From assembly GCF_963924675.1 (NCBI RefSeq), contig NC_089225.1, positions 105,538,313-105,602,312 on the forward strand: a DNA stretch of 64,000 nucleotides, in the 5' to 3' direction. Shown piece after piece: positions 11,440-24,294 of the stretch (positions are counted from its first letter, which is position 1; each line of letters begins with the position of its first letter). A program made the translations under genes and the position numbers. Under the pieces are notes generated by a model. It had not been told where the DNA came from, did not search any database, and saw only the letters and a program-made list of their open reading frames with translations. This DNA comes from Phocoena phocoena. Taxonomy: Eukaryota > Chordata > Mammalia > Artiodactyla > Phocoenidae.

Positions 11440-11959
11440 CTGCAGAGAAACAGATGCAAAAGGGGAGACTCATTAAGGGGTCTCCAGCTCCCATGGCCTT
11501 TAAAAGGAGAGTGTTTGAAAAGCCTTGAACAGTGTGGAGGCTGATTCCCAGAGGGGTGTGTGTGCACATGTGTATGTATTCACATGCCCACCTTTGACTT
11601 TAGGTTGTTGTAAAAACACACTTTAGGAGAAAATAACAGATTGAGTACCGGCTCGTAGGTCCCACCATCAAGTCTTTTACGTACTTTCTCTGACCACATG
11701 CCCCAAAGCCTGGGCAACAGAATGTTAGAACTTTGAAAGATAAAATTTATCAGTGATAAATGCTCTCTAAGTCTCCAAAAGAAACAGAACACAGCCAGAC
11801 AGTCTACATAAAATGTCAATATAACTGATAAACAGTATCCTGAAGGTAAAGATTTGGAGTCAGATATTTAGACGAGCCCCAGTCATACTTTGGAAAATTG
11901 CAGAGGAGAGAAGGAAGTGTTTGTCCTTAGACCTCATTCCCAAAGACCAACAGGTTCAC

Positions 11960-12135
11960 CACAGGCGAAAGGTAACATCTTGTGCACATACTACATTCCA
12001 GACCCTTGTGCTGTGCTTTACGTGTAATGTGATCCTCAGACCAGCACCATGAAACAAGTATCCAAATGCAAGGTCACCAGGCTGGCGGGGACAGAGCTGG
12101 GACCTGATGGTGCTGGCAACTTGAACGTGAGTCTG
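11960..12135 (+). mobile_element. MIR-like SINE remnant
   Basis: The phrases 'ctacattccagacccttgtg', 'ctttacgtgtaatgtgatcc' and 'aaggtcacca' follow MIR order with gaps. Confidence 0.45.
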
Positions 12136-12199
12136 TGCTCGCTGAGTAGCTCCCCTGAGACGGAGCTCAGCCATGGAAACATACAACATTCTACGGAAC

Positions 12200-12432
12200 T
12201 CAGTGCCCATTCAAACAAAATGGAGGTCCTGAAAAAAATCTTTAGAGCAGATACAGTTCCCATTGGTGTAAAAAAAATAGTCTACGTGTGCATGTATGTA
12301 TGCAAGTGCTTGAAGCTGGACTGAGAGGAGAATGAATTACTTTGAATGTCACTTTGTGCATTTCTATATTGTTGCAATTTTTCACAGTGAGTATATAGTA
12401 TTTTATTGTTTTATTAAAAAAAAAACTTTAAA
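12200..12432 (+). mobile_element. Old L1M-like 3' end
   Basis: The tract 'gcatttctatattgttgcaa' to 'ttattaaaaaaaaaa' resembles an old L1 3' end with a short A-tail. Confidence 0.4.
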
Positions 12433-14984
12433 AATCCAACACCATTCGAAAGGTAGAATTTCTGGTGTTGTTTCACTGGAGTGCCAGATGGATGAATAGA
12501 CTAATCTCTCTCTCTTGACCCCCTACCATTTGGAGAGGAAGATAAATTACATTCTATGTAAGAATGTATATAACGATATACTCACCCTTCCCAACAGCCT
12601 CAAGAAAAAATAAGCATAAAGCAAATACTGACAGGATGGTATTACTTAATTTCCTTACTTCACTCATATCTGTACAAAGGCCTGCCACACCCAGTGACTC
12701 GCATCATTTTGTCACTGAAATTATTCTTGCTGAGATTTTTTTTCTCTCCTTTCCTTTTCAGTTGTCAGTGCCTTAAGAAGGAAGGTTCAAGAATGAGGGG
12801 GAGAAATACAAGAGAAAAAGGAAACAGAACTACCTACTTGTAGTCACATTAATGATTTATTTGAGCCTAGTAAAGCATTTTAGAATGGATGGTTTTTCAT
12901 TTCTTTTTATCCTTTGCCCTCATATCCAACCTATGAACAATAATAGTCTACCAGATATTTTTCTAAAGTGTCTCTCAGATCTCTGCCTGACAATTCTCCC
13001 TGAAACCACCACCCCAAGCCCACTGCCTCACGCCAGGTGGGAGACGCTCCCGGCCCCAAGCCATCTCCTAGCTCCCTCTCTGCCTCCAGGGACGTGATGG
13101 AGCCTCCCTGACGCATCGTCCTTAACAAACCCAGGACTCAAGGTAATATTCAAGGTCAAACTAATTTAAAGATTAAAGCATAAAACTGGTAATTGTTCTT
13201 CACTTGAGTGTGTATGGCTTCTGCACCCAGAAGTCTCCATTTCCATTTTCCCATTGATTCCCAAATAGCACAGGCTGAATTGAAAGAATAAAATGCAAAA
13301 GAGCCTTTTCTGCTTCAAAATGTTCATCAGAAGACAAGCGTTCACATAGTTAGAATTTCCCAGGAGGCTGATCAATGGGAACCACGTGACAAAAAAAGGC
13401 TTTCAAATGTAATGGGAAATACAGCCACAGATCAAGGTTCAGAGATGTCTGAAACCTAAAAGATATTTCCATTAGACCTAAAATAAAAGCAATCAAGGAT
13501 AATCCTTCCCGGGTTTCTACAAATACATTTGCCAATCTAACCTTATAATAGTCGTATAACTAATACATTAGCACACAAATGACCACATTCTTCAAATAGG
13601 GCTGAAAAGCACATTCTAGGCTATTTAAGCACCTTAACATTAAAAGCCTTCAGTAAGATAGATTTGATGAAAATGTCCAAGATAATAAGCAATTTCAATC
13701 TTTTGGGTGGGTTTTCTGGGCAATGACTTTTTCCTTTGTTATTTCTCTTTCTCAAAAGATAAGATATTCAGTCACTTGAAGGTCATTGAGAGTTTTCTGG
13801 CAGCAAGATGGGACAGAAGCTAATCTTCATGGCAACACAATGACTACAAAGCAAGATGGTCTTAAAGGTCCCCTGACAGCACTCTGTTGACTCCTGTTTC
13901 TATCCTCTAAGCCTCGCTAAGCCCTGTGTAAGAAATATTTATCATGTTGCTCAGGTCACTGATTAGAACTGAACAGCTATGAGCTAGAAATCTTAAATGC
14001 AGAGCAGGGACAGTCATGAATACCCCTGAGATGTCCAGGGTATGTCCCTTCCAACTCCCCTCCTAAGGCCTCCTGGGCTCCCCTTGTCTGCACCCCCAGG
14101 GCCCCTAGGCCCTTGCACAACACTGAGTGTTGGGCATCCCACGTCCTCTGACCATAACACCAGACTTCGCCCTCTCTCCCAAGCTGGTCTTCCCCCAGCA
14201 CATTCTCAATGCCAAAGCCCAACTCATGGAAAGCTGAAGCTGCCTCTTCCAAGACAGAACTCCATTCTTCTGCCACTGTGTATTGAGAGCACAGTAAGAT
14301 TCCACTGTTACAGAGTTTATGGTCTTAAATCATAACTTATCTGTCCTCCTGCCTGATCTCCCCAAAATCTCTGAGGTCCTTCTGAGCAGAAGCCATATCT
14401 TACCTCGCAAAAGAAATTACGGCTATACCACCAGAATCCTGTCCTTTCAGGAGGGGCGAAAGTCTGTGTACTTTGGCCGACACACAGGTAGGATTGCTAC
14501 AGGAGTGAGAAGCCATTCCAAATCTGCCTCAAAAATACTCTATTTTGTCAGGGAAAATCAGGTCCACACTTCAAACTAAGCCTGTGGAATGACACATGCA
14601 TCACCCATTGGCAAGGGATGGAGCACACACGATTACAAAACTTATGTTTAGTCTCAAGCAAAAATAAACTGTAATTCAGTCAAAACTAATAAAAATTCAT
14701 ACTTTTCATATTAAGGGATAGAGAGGAAACATTTCTGAAAAGATCTTTATTCCAACAGGGCTCTTTATAACAGTTAACTTTAGAATTAAAATGAGCAAAA
14801 ATTCAAAGAGTCATGCTCCAATTATAAATCTCTGGGGTCATCACAATTCAGTCGTGGTTAATATTTTGAAAACTGAAAAATCTTTATTTTATCTCCAATA
14901 AAATTAAGCCAGGTAAAGAAAATTAACTTGAAGTATCCTTTGAAATTCCTATTCACTTGAAGACATCATCTTTTTTTTTTAAAC
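12433..14984. other. Intron sequence with no recognised feature
   Basis: About 2.5 kb without a repeat or exon that I recognise. Short open frames here lack splice context and protein resemblance. Confidence 0.5.
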
Positions 14985-15411
14985 TTAAATATTTTAGTTT
15001 TATTGTGACAGATACCTTATATACAGAAGCATGCACAAAACACTGGAGTTTACTTGAAAGAATAGTAATAAAGTACGTACCTGTGTAGCCATCATCCAGG
15101 ATAAAAAGTAAAACATTTCTCCCCCTGTGCCTTTTCCCAAAGGGAAAAGGCCCACGGGTAGCAATCATCCTGACCTTTGAACAATCACTTCTTTGCTTTC
15201 CCTTTATACTCTTACCACCTTTGAATATATCTCTACATGATATAATGTTTAGTTTTGTCTGTTCTCAAATTTAATATAAATGGAATCATGCTGTTTGTGT
15301 TCCTCTGTAATTTGCTTCTTTTGTTCAACATTACATCTTTAAGATTCTTCATTGTTGATGGGTGTAGTTTCAGTTCATTCATTTCTACTGCTGTATAATA
15401 TTTATCTACTC
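14985..15411 (-). mobile_element. Old L1M (L1ME-like) 3' region
   Basis: The phrases 'gataccttatatacagaag', 'ataaatggaatcatgctgt' and 'ctactgctgtataatattta' follow the complement of the L1ME 3' end. It stops where the younger L1 begins at about 15412. Confidence 0.7.
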
Positions 15412-16466
15412 TTTTTATTTTATTTCTTTATATTTTATACAGCAGGTTCTTATTAGTCATCCATTTTATACACATCAATGTATACATGTCAATCCCAATC
15501 GCCCAATTCATCACACCACCACCACCCCCCACTGCTTTCCCCCCTTGGAGTCCATACATTTGTTCTTTACATCTGTGTCTCTATTTCTGCCTTGCAAACC
15601 AGTTCACCTGTACCATTTTTCTAGATTCCACACATATGCATTAATATATGATATTTGTTTTCTCTTTCTGACTTACTTCACTCTGTATGACAGTCTCTAG
15701 ATCCATCCACATCTCTACAGATGACCCAATTTCGTTCCTTTTTATGGCTGAGTAATATTCCATTGTATATATGTGCCACATCTTCTTTATCCATTCATCT
15801 GTCAACCAGCATTTAGGTTGCTTCCGTGAGTTGGCTATTGTAAATATTGCTGCAATGAACATTGGGGTGCATGTGTCTTTTTGAATTATGGTTTTCTCTG
15901 GGTATATGCCCAGTAGTGGGATCGCTGGGTCATGTGGTAATTCTATTTGTAGTTTTTTAAGGAACCTCCATACTGTTCTCCATAGTGGCTGTATCAATTT
16001 ACATTCCCACCAACAGTGCAAGAGGGCTCCCTTTTCTCCACACCCTCTCCAGCATTTATTTTTTATAGATTTTTTGATGATGGCCATTCTGACTGGTGTG
16101 AGGTGATACCGCATTGTAGTTTTGATTTGCATTTCTCTAATGATTACTGATGTTTAGCATTCTTTCATGTGTTAGTTGGCAATCTGTATATCTTCTTTGG
16201 AGAAATGTCTATTTAGGTCTTCTGCCCATTTTTGGATTGGGCTCTTTGTTTTTTTGATATTGAGCTGCATGGGCTGCTTGTAAATTTTGGAGATTAGTCC
16301 TTTGCCAGTTGCTTCATTTGCAAATATTTTCTCCCATTGTGAGGGTTGTCTTTCTGTGTTGTTTATGTTTTCCTTTGCTGTGCAAAAGCTTTTAAGTTTC
16401 ATTAGGTCCCATGTGTTTATTTTTGTTATTATCTCCATTTCTCTAGGAGGTGGGTCTAACTCCATA
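15412..16466 (-). mobile_element. L1 3' body: ORF2 C-terminus and 3' UTR
   Basis: Minus-strand L1. An A-rich tail and 3' UTR at 15412-15640 are followed by the ORF2 C-terminal domain in one frame at 15641-16132 ([16 protein letters not shown] and [10 protein letters not shown] readable) and in another at 16172-16483 ([20 protein letters not shown]). One frameshift separates these frames, so it is not functional. Confidence 0.92.
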
Positions 16467-16575
16467 CACAAAAATAAACTCAAAATGGATTAAAGACCTA
16501 AATGTAAAGACCTCTAACACTCTTAGAGGAAAACATAGGAAGAACACTCTATGACATAAATCACAGCAAGATCCA
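16467..16575 (+). mobile_element. Inverted L1 segment of about 110 bp
   Basis: Orientation switches here: 'aataaactcaaaatggatta' to 'tatgacataaatcacagc' reads in L1 sense on the + strand, while both neighbours read on the minus strand. In intact L1 this piece lies directly upstream of the ORF2 part at 16466, as the copy at 2010-2130 shows. That fits a local 5' inversion. Confidence 0.9.
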
Positions 16576-17330
16576 TTCTGTAATTGATTTCTAATCTCAG
16601 CATTGTGATCAGAAAAGATGCTTGATATGATTTCAATTTTCTAAAATTTACCGAGGCTTGATTTGTGACCCAAGATGTGATCTATTCTGAAGAATTCTGT
16701 GTGCACTTGAGAAGAAAGTGTAACCTGCTGTTTTTGGATGGAATGTCCTATAAATATCAATTAAATCTATCTGGTCTATTGTGTCATTTAAAGCTTGTGT
16801 TTCTTTATTAATTTTCTGTCCGCATGATCTGTCCATTTGTGTAAGTGAGGGGTTAAAGTCCCCCACTATTATTGTGTTACTGTTAATTTCTCTTTTATAG
16901 CTGTTAGCAGTTGCCTTATGTATTGAGGTGCTCCTATGTTGGGTGCATATACATATATAATTGTTATATCTTCTTCTTGGATTGATCCCTTGATCATTAT
17001 GTAGTATCCTTCCTTGTCTCTTACAACATTCTTTATTTTAAGTCTATTTTATCTGATATGAGTATTGCTACTCCAATTTTCTTTTGATTTCCATTTGCAT
17101 GGAATATCTTTTTCCATCCCCTCACTTTCAGTCTGTATGTGTCCCTAGGTCTGAAGTGGGTCTCTTGTAGACAGCATATATATGGGTCTTGTTCTTATAT
17201 CCATTCAGTAAGCCTGTGTCTTTTGGTTGGAGCATTTAATCCATTCACATTAAAGGTAATTATTGATATGTATGCTCCTATTACCATTTTCTTAATTGTT
17301 ATGGGTTTGTTTTTTTGTAGGTCCTTTTCT
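16576..17330 (-). mobile_element. L1 ORF2 N-terminal (endonuclease) part, truncated and broken
   Basis: The minus strand reads the apurinic endonuclease region of ORF2, including MGDFNPSLTQMDRSC and IDIYRTFHPKTAGYTFFSSA at 16866-16648, with stops and frameshifts before it. The reverse-transcriptase domain is absent: endonuclease sequence ends at 16576 and the next L1 sequence is the C-terminus. About 2 kb of ORF2 is missing. Confidence 0.88.
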
Positions 17331-17334
17331 TCTC

Positions 17335-18245
17335 TTATGTTTCCCACTTAGAGAAGTTCCTTTAGCATTTGTTGTAGAGCTGGTTTGGTGGTGCTGAATT
17401 CTCTTAGCTTTTGCTTGTCTGTAAAGCTTTCGATTTCTCCATTGTCTGAATGAGATCCTTGCCGCTAGAGTAATCTTGGTTGTAGGTTTTTCCCTTTCAT
17501 CCCTTTAAATATATTGTGCCACTCCCTGTGGCTTGTAGAGTTTCTGCTGAGAAATCAGCTGTTGACCTTATGGGAGTTCCCTTGTATGTTATTTGTCATT
17601 TTTCCCTTGCTGCTTTCAATAATTTTTCCTTGTCTTTAAGTTTTGTGAATTTGATTACTATGTGTCTTGGTGTGTTTCTCCTTGGGTTTATCCTGCCTGG
17701 GACTCTGCGCTTCCTGGACTTGGGTGGTTATTTCCCTTCCCATGTTAGGGAAGTTTTCAACTATAATCTCTTCAAATATTTTCTCGGGTCCTTTCTCTCT
17801 CTCTTTTCCTTCTGGGACCCCTATAAGGCAAATGTTGGTGCGTTTAATATTGTCCCAGAGGTCTCTTAGTCTGTCTTCATTTCTTTTCATTCTTCTTTCT
17901 TTATTCTGTTCCATAGCAGTGAATTCCACCATTCTGTCTTCCAGGTCACTTAATCGTTCTTCTGCCTCAGTTATTCTGCTATTGATTCCTTCTAGTGTAT
18001 TTTTCATTTCAGTTATTGTATTGTTCATCTCTGTTTGTTCTTTAATTCTTCTAGTTGTTTGTTTTTTAATTCTTCTAGGTCTTTGTTAAACATTTCTTGC
18101 ATCTTCTCGATCTTTGCCTCCATTACGTTTCCGAGGTCCTGGATCATCTTCGTTATCATTATTCTGAATCCTTTTTCTGGAAGGTTGCCTATCTCCACTT
18201 CATTTAGTTGTTTTTCTTGGGTTTTATCTTGTTTCTTCATCTGGT
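17335..18245 (-). pseudogene. Broken L1 ORF1 (RNA-binding protein)
   Basis: A coiled-coil N-terminal half is readable at 18240-18025 (MIQDLGNVMEAKIEKMQEMF) and 18028-17636 (ITEAEERLSDLEDRMVEF, then the NICLIGVPEGKE RNA-recognition-like region). The C-terminal domain follows to about 17340 in a shifted frame with a stop after 'gggaaaaatga'. In a live L1 this protein trimerises and coats L1 RNA. Here at least two frame breaks rule out a product. Confidence 0.9.
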
Positions 18246-19180
18246 ACAGAGTCCTCTACCTTTTCATTTTGTCTGTCTTCCTGTGAATGTGGTTTTCATT
18301 CCACAGGCTGCCGGATTGTAGTTCTTCTTGCTTCTGCTGTCTGCCCTCTGGTGGATGAGGCTATCTAAGAGGCTTATGCAAGCTTCCTGATGGGAGGGAC
18401 TGGTGGTGGGTAGAGCTGGGTGTTGCTCTGGTGGGCAGAGCTCAGGAAAACTGTAATCCACTTGTCTGCTGATGGGTAGGGCTGAGTTGCCTCCCTGTTG
18501 GTTGGTTGGCCTGAGGGGACCCAGCACTGGAGGCTACAGGCTCTTTGGTGGGGCTAATGGTTGACTCTGGGAGGGACCATACCAAGTAGTACTTCCCAGA
18601 ACTTCTGATGCCAGTGTCCTTGTCCCCACGGTGAGCCACAGCCACCACCTGCCTCTGCAGGGGACCCTCCAACACTAGCAGGTAGGTCTGGTTCAGTCTC
18701 CCCTGGGGTCACTGCTCCTTCCCCTGGGTCCCGATGTACATACTACTTTGTGTGTGCCCTCCAGGAGTGGAGTCTCTGTTTTCCCCAGTCCTGTTGAAAT
18801 CCTACAGTCAAATCCCACTAGCCTTCAGACTCTGATTCTCTAGGAATTCCTCCTCCCATTGCCGGACCCCCAGGTTGGGAAGCCTGACATGGGGCTCAGA
18901 ACCTTCACTCCAGTGGGTGGACTTCTGTGGTATAAGTGTTCTCCAGTTTGTGAGTCACCCCCCCAGCAGTTATGGGATTTGATTTTACTGTGATTGCCCC
19001 CCTCCTACCATCTCATTGTGGCTTCTCCTTTGTCTCTGGATGTGGGGTATGTTTTTGGTGAGTTCCAGTGTCGTCTTCTCAATGACTGTTCGGCAGTTAG
19101 TTGTGATTCCAGTGCTCTCACAGGAAGGAGTGAGCGCACGTCTTTCTACTCCACCATCTTCAACCAATCTGGACATCATC
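18246..19180 (-). mobile_element. L1 5' UTR and 5' end
   Basis: A GC-richer stretch lies upstream of ORF1 on the minus strand and ends at 'gaagatggtggagtagaaag' (minus sense, about 19145-19164), a typical mammalian L1 5' terminus. The internal L1 promoter would lie here. A possible target duplication, 'ttattttatt', is at 15415-15424 and 19181-19190, but it is AT-rich and weak. Confidence 0.8.
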
Positions 19181-19479
19181 TTATTTTATTCAAACTGATT
19201 CCTTCCATGAAAAGTTTTCCAGTATTTCAACCTCACAGAGCTCAACTTTTTCTAAGCTGTTTCGGATGTTACAATTGAGATCTCGACCTTCACTTCATTA
19301 TTCCTTGTGTTTGCCAGTCTCAGTCTACTCTTCTGCTTAAATAATAGCCTGATAAAGGAAAAGTCCTGACTTATCCATTTTTCTATCAATCACAGTACTT
19401 GAGAAGGGACAGGTACAGAAAATACCCAGAAATTCTTGTTCACTGGTTATACAGAGGAAATAATTCTAACCAACAAAGA

Positions 19480-19980
19480 AAGAGTTCACATCCTTTCAAT
19501 AATAAATTTCTGTAGACTTTAAAAATAAACAATTCAGTACAACGTGATCAAACTCATAACCCAATGATCTTATTTCTGAGACTCTATCCCCCCAAAATCC
19601 AGAAAGTATGAAAATTATATGAATAAAGATGTTCATTCCAGAATTATTTCCAGTAGCTTCACTTCAGATATAGCAAGGGAATGGATAAATATTACCGCAT
19701 GGGAACATCACATCGCCGTTTAAAATAGAACTAATAAAACTTGCTAACAATTTCTAAATCAAACATAAATAATGGTAAGTCTGAGAAGGGTAATACCAAC
19801 TGGTAGGTATAATCAATTATAACTGTAAAAACACAGATATTAAAAAGGATGGAATTAATACAGATGATTATTGCTCTTATGTTCTGCTGTAAAGCTATGA
19901 GTTATGAAATTTTCTCAGTTTTCTAAATTGTTATCATTGTTGCTACATTATTTTCATAATTAAAAATTGAAGTATTTTCT
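19480..19980 (+). mobile_element. Very old L1 remnant
   Basis: Diverged ORF2-3' phrases ('gatgttcattccagaatta', 'gcaagggaatggataaata') are in the expected order. The interval 19191-19479 before it shows nothing recognised. Confidence 0.5.
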
Positions 19981-20160
19981 TTCTAACTTCTGTCACCAAA
20001 AATTCCTAATGAGTATAGTCTTGACCATTAAATTTGTTCTGCTATAAATAATAATTCAACACAATGTTGGGCTGTAACTTGACTTTTTGGCACTATAATG
20101 TGATGAACACTAACTAAAGTCTTGAAAGTCTCATTGTGAATTAGCTCTGGACTAGTTTTT

Positions 20161-20367
20161 TTTTTTTTTTTTTTTTGTGGTACGCGGGCCTCTCACTGTT
20201 GTGGCCTCTCCCGTTGCGGAGCACAGGCTCCAGACGCACAGGCTCAGCGGCCATGGCTCACGGGCCCAGCCGCTCCGCGGCATGTGGGATCTTCCCGGAC
20301 CGGGGCACGAACCCGCGTCCCCTGCATCGGCAGGCGGACTCTCAACCGCTGCGCCACCAGGGAAGCC
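20161..20367 (-). mobile_element. CHR SINE, short subfamily
   Basis: A T-tract then 'gtggtacgcgggcc', with the tRNA-like head at the right ('ccagggaagcc'). Target duplication 'ctggactagtttt' at 20147-20159 and 20368-20380. The internal pol III box B region 'ggcacgaacccgcg' is visible. Confidence 0.96.
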
Positions 20368-20603
20368 CTGGACTAGTTTTAAAGAAGTATCAGCATTTCA
20401 GTATGTCTGAAGGGAGATTACTAGGAGTCCCTCCATGTATTTTGCTTCTAACAATTTCATGATCCACAGTGGAAACTTACTGGGAAAATGTTCGAGTTGC
20501 CTTGCTTTATTTAATTAGTGTGTTAAGCAGTAGCTTCCATTCAAGTACAGATAGCTGTGGAGCATGTGCTTTGTGTAAGCCGCCATATCAAGAGCTGATG
20601 AGC

Positions 20604-20606
<3 letters not shown>

Positions 20607-20634
<28 letters not shown>
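20607..20634. repeat. Poly(A) run of 28
   Basis: An uninterrupted A-run without an attached element that I recognise, and so possibly a tail remnant. Confidence 0.85.
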
Positions 20635-20638
<4 letters not shown>

Positions 20639-21305
20639 CTGTGTAGTCACTGCCATTCAGGAGATTCTAATTTAGTGTCAGGGAAAGGAAAGTCTGGAGC
20701 CAGAAAGTACTGACTACAAGGCTGACCATAACTGTCATAGAAAATATCAAGAAAATGCTTGGAGAGTTCAGGAAAGAGAAATCACACCTGTTTGGAGATC
20801 AACGTTTCTGACAATGGATGCAGCCATAGTACTGGATAAGGGGAAAGAGGAGGAGAGAAAAAAGGGCCAAGAAGAAAAGCCTGGGAACCACTTGCATTCA
20901 TGATGTCCAGAGAGCAAGGATTCATTCCAAAAAGGCCAGGAGGGAAGAGTAGGGTTGGGGGGCGAGGGTGGGGGAAGGAACGGAGCTGTGGAAGCTAAAG
21001 CAGGGTGAGTTTCAAAACGGACCCAGTGATCGTGAAGCAAAAGGGCAAGAATGTGAAGTTGGAAGCTGGAGAGGCAGGCTTTGGGGTTTCAGTCTTCAAT
21101 TAGGCCACTGCTAGATCCATTTATCGGAATGGTACTGATGATATCCAAATTAAAGAAGATTAAGAAAAGAAAATTTAAGGAAATAAGAGGCATCATCTAT
21201 ACCAACTCTAAGGAAATTTGGTTGTAAAAGAAAAAGGAAGAAAGGGGCAAGTAAGTATAGGAGGAGGCAAAGTCAAACAAGAGTCAGTTTTTTTCACTTC
21301 ATATG
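20635..21305. other. Intron sequence with no recognised feature
   Basis: Purine-rich unique-looking sequence. No repeat or exon recognised. Confidence 0.45.
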
Positions 21306-21665
21306 GAATTTATTTAGAAGTGTATGTAAGAACATTTCTTTTTTTCTGTTTAGCAACTCAGTTTTTCTAGCACCATTTATTAGAAAAGAATTCCCATCCC
21401 ATTCATAGCAATTCCTTGTTAAGAGTCATATATTATTATAGGTGATGGTTTCTGGGCCATTATTCAGTTTTGGTTAGCTGTCCATTCTTGCACCCATAAC
21501 ATGGGGATGTAATAATAATTGCGGCATTACAATGGGTTTCAACATCTGGAATGAGTTCCCCCTCACTGCTTTCCGTTTTCAAAATGTTCTTAGCTGTCTT
21601 GCCTGACTTTCTATTGCATTCATTCTTTTTAGGAAGTTATATTCATTTGTTTAAGTTTTTTAAAA
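21306..21665 (-). mobile_element. Old L1 ORF2 fragment
   Basis: The phrases 'ctagcaccatttattagaa', 'ggtgatggtttctgggcc' and 'aatgttcttagctgtcttg' follow the complement of ORF2 in old L1 copies. Confidence 0.6.
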
Positions 21666-22249
21666 ACAGAAAAGAGTAAAAAATCACCACTTAAAAAAGC
21701 ACATATGTAAGTAAGAAGTTAAAGTTCCAATCCTCCCCCCAACACACCACTTATCCAAGTTCTAACTCCAGAGGTAAGTACTAGTTAAGAATTGATGCCC
21801 ACCCATCTGATAGTTTCCTAAGTTTATACAGAGATCTTATATGTAAATATATGTTGGGATAAATGCTTCCAAAGAGGGAAAGAATGTCCATACCCTAAGG
21901 AGAGAAAGGCCCAGAATCTTTTGACCTCTCTCCTCCCCTCACTCACTCTTCCTCTGGATTGGAGGGCATGAATTACCCACTTCTGCTTCTCTTTAATACC
22001 TTCTACCCTACCCCTCAACATCTGCCCATCACTCTTACTTTAGAAGTTCTCTCATTTATTGCTACTTTGCTAGGGTTTACATTCCTGCTTAAACCCAAAC
22101 CTAAATGTCTCTATAAATATATCAAAATGAAATATCACTTTACCTGCCCATTGAGATGAGATCTTTAACACACTTGTATGCCTTCCAATCCTTCCCAACA
22201 CCCACCAACTCATGGACTTGGTTAAAATAATATGAAATTTTAGTTTGGT

Positions 22250-22745
22250 CATTTAAATTTTCCTTAAGAACAGATGTAGTGACACACTCTAGGGTGACCA
22301 CCCTTATATAACTCCCTCCTCTTGAGTGTGAGCTTCTAATCAATAGCATTTGGCAAAGGTTAAGAGATTCTGAAGATGCTGTTACAGTATCTAATCAGTT
22401 GACTTTGAGTTAACCTTCGGTGGGCCTGACCTAACTAGGTGAGACCTTTAAGAGGGTTCAGGCCTCTCCTGGCTTTCAAGAAGCAGAATGTCAAGAATTC
22501 TACAGCTGCAAGGATATGAATTCTGCCAACCACTTGAGGGGACTTGGAAGCTGATCTTTCCCTACTTAAGCCTCAGATGAGAGCTCAGTTCAACCAACAC
22601 CCTGATTCCAGCGTTGGATTCCAGACCTTGAACAGGGAATCCATTAATCCATGCCTGGACCTAGGAAACTGTTAGATAATAAAAGGGTGTTGTTTTAAGC
22701 AACTGCCTTACAATAATGCACTATGCAGCTATAATAATTAATATA
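22250..22745 (+). mobile_element. Old LTR fragment, probably ERVL/MaLR type
   Basis: The interval ends with 'ttagataataaaagggtgtt' and 'ctataataattaatatag', wording typical of the 3' part of mammalian ERVL/MaLR LTRs. No internal retroviral genes are adjacent, so it is a solo LTR remnant. Confidence 0.5.
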
Positions 22746-24294
22746 GTAGGCATGTCTATTTTTTCAAGAGACTTTTCTTTACCATTAAATTAGTATTTAC
22801 AATCATATGAATGTCATCTATTTAGGTTTATCCCCGCATGTAAAGATTCTGCTCAACCCTTTTCCTCCTGTTCTCCATCGCCCCCTATCTGGTTATCTTT
22901 GTTCTGATTTAGTTCCAATTTGATAAGAATACCTTGAAAAATAATTTTCTTAGAGAGGGTACATGGTGTTATGTTTTCTGTATCCTTAAATGTACAAACT
23001 GTCTTTCTTTACCCCTCAAATACAAATGAACCTTTAACAACCAGACATTTTCATTGGAAAATCTAAAACACTCTTCACTGTTGTTAGCTTCATTTTAGAG
23101 AAGAGCAGCAGTTCAATGCTGATTTGATTCTTTCTTTTGTGTGTAACTTGTACTCACTATGAAGAATCTTGTAAGAACTATTCTCAGTGTTCTTGGATTT
23201 GGAAGTTCTACCAGGAAATTGCAAATTACGTATCATCTCCCTCATTAATCCTCTGGCATTTTGTAATCCCATTCTATTTGGAAATTTCAATTTTCTTCAT
23301 CTCATAGACTTCTCCCTAGTAGTTGGTTGATTCTGGTTTTATTTCCATGTGTTCTTTCTTCTTCCGCAACATCCATCATTCAGACGAAACATATCTCTTC
23401 ACCTTTTCTCCACATTTTATGTCTTTTCACTCATGGTTTCCATTCCCTCATATTTTTACTTCTATCACGACATACTTCCTCCTTTTGCTTTTCCAGATCT
23501 AAATTCAATTTTGAGGTATACATTACTTTTTTTTACTTCCCTTCTTGAATGTTTAGAGTTGTGGGGTTTGTTGCAATTTTGTTTTTACTTCCTAAATTTT
23601 TTTCCCCTTGTTGAGTTGCTGGTACAGGCTCCCTGGACTGGCCAGGCTTGAGGTTGGCAACCTCAGGCAGAGAGAGATGATACTGGAGATTCTCCTCCAG
23701 TGCTGGACAGGCCAGGCAAGTTAGCCCTGTCTACATGGCCTCCCAATTTGGGGTTCTCAAGGTTCTCCAGGTGTGAGCAGGAGCTCATTCACACACACAC
23801 ACACACACACAAAGGACCAGCTCAGCCTAACTGCAATCCTCTTAGATGGCAGCCAGGATCCATGAGATCAGAAGAGCCCTTTGCCTCGTAGAGTCAAGTG
23901 CAGCACGTTATAGCACGTTTTCCCTCTCTATAAGCTGAAGGGTCTTTTGGGCTCAGCTGGTCATTGAGTCCTCCATTCTCTCCAGAACCCTATCCCCTAA
24001 CCCTGTGGTACACAAAGGCTCCCAGCACCGCACCCTTTCCACAAAAACCCACATCCTCAAATGTGTTTGAGATCCCCTCCAGGATCTTGAGTCATCTCGA
24101 GTCGACTCTACCTTCTTGAGTTATCCACAGCAGGGCGTCTGTAACTGATGGAGGAAGGTCACAGAAAGACAGAAGGGGTGGAACAAGGAGCATATATGGA
24201 AGGATTAACCTTGAGCAGAATGGGGAGCATGTGATCAGGTAATAAGGAAGACAATAAAATCTGAGTGGTTGTGATTGCAGATGAGTTTGTACGA
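22746..24294. other. Intron sequence with a CA microsatellite
   Basis: No repeat family recognised in most of this interval. A (CA)n tract lies at about 23790-23811. CT-rich wording at 23300-23600 gives long but meaningless open frames. Confidence 0.5.
23790..23811. repeat. (CA)n microsatellite
   Basis: About 11 CA units. Confidence 0.95.

Noticed and set aside
17139..18089. Hydrophobic plus-strand frames resembling membrane proteins
   Set aside because: They are the reverse complement of L1 ORF1 and ORF2. The Phe/Leu-rich peptides come from A-rich L1 sequence read backwards.
15415..19190. 'ttattttatt' as proof that the rearranged L1 is a single insertion
   Set aside because: The match is ten AT-only bases next to an A/T-rich tail and could be chance. 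It is kept only as a candidate.
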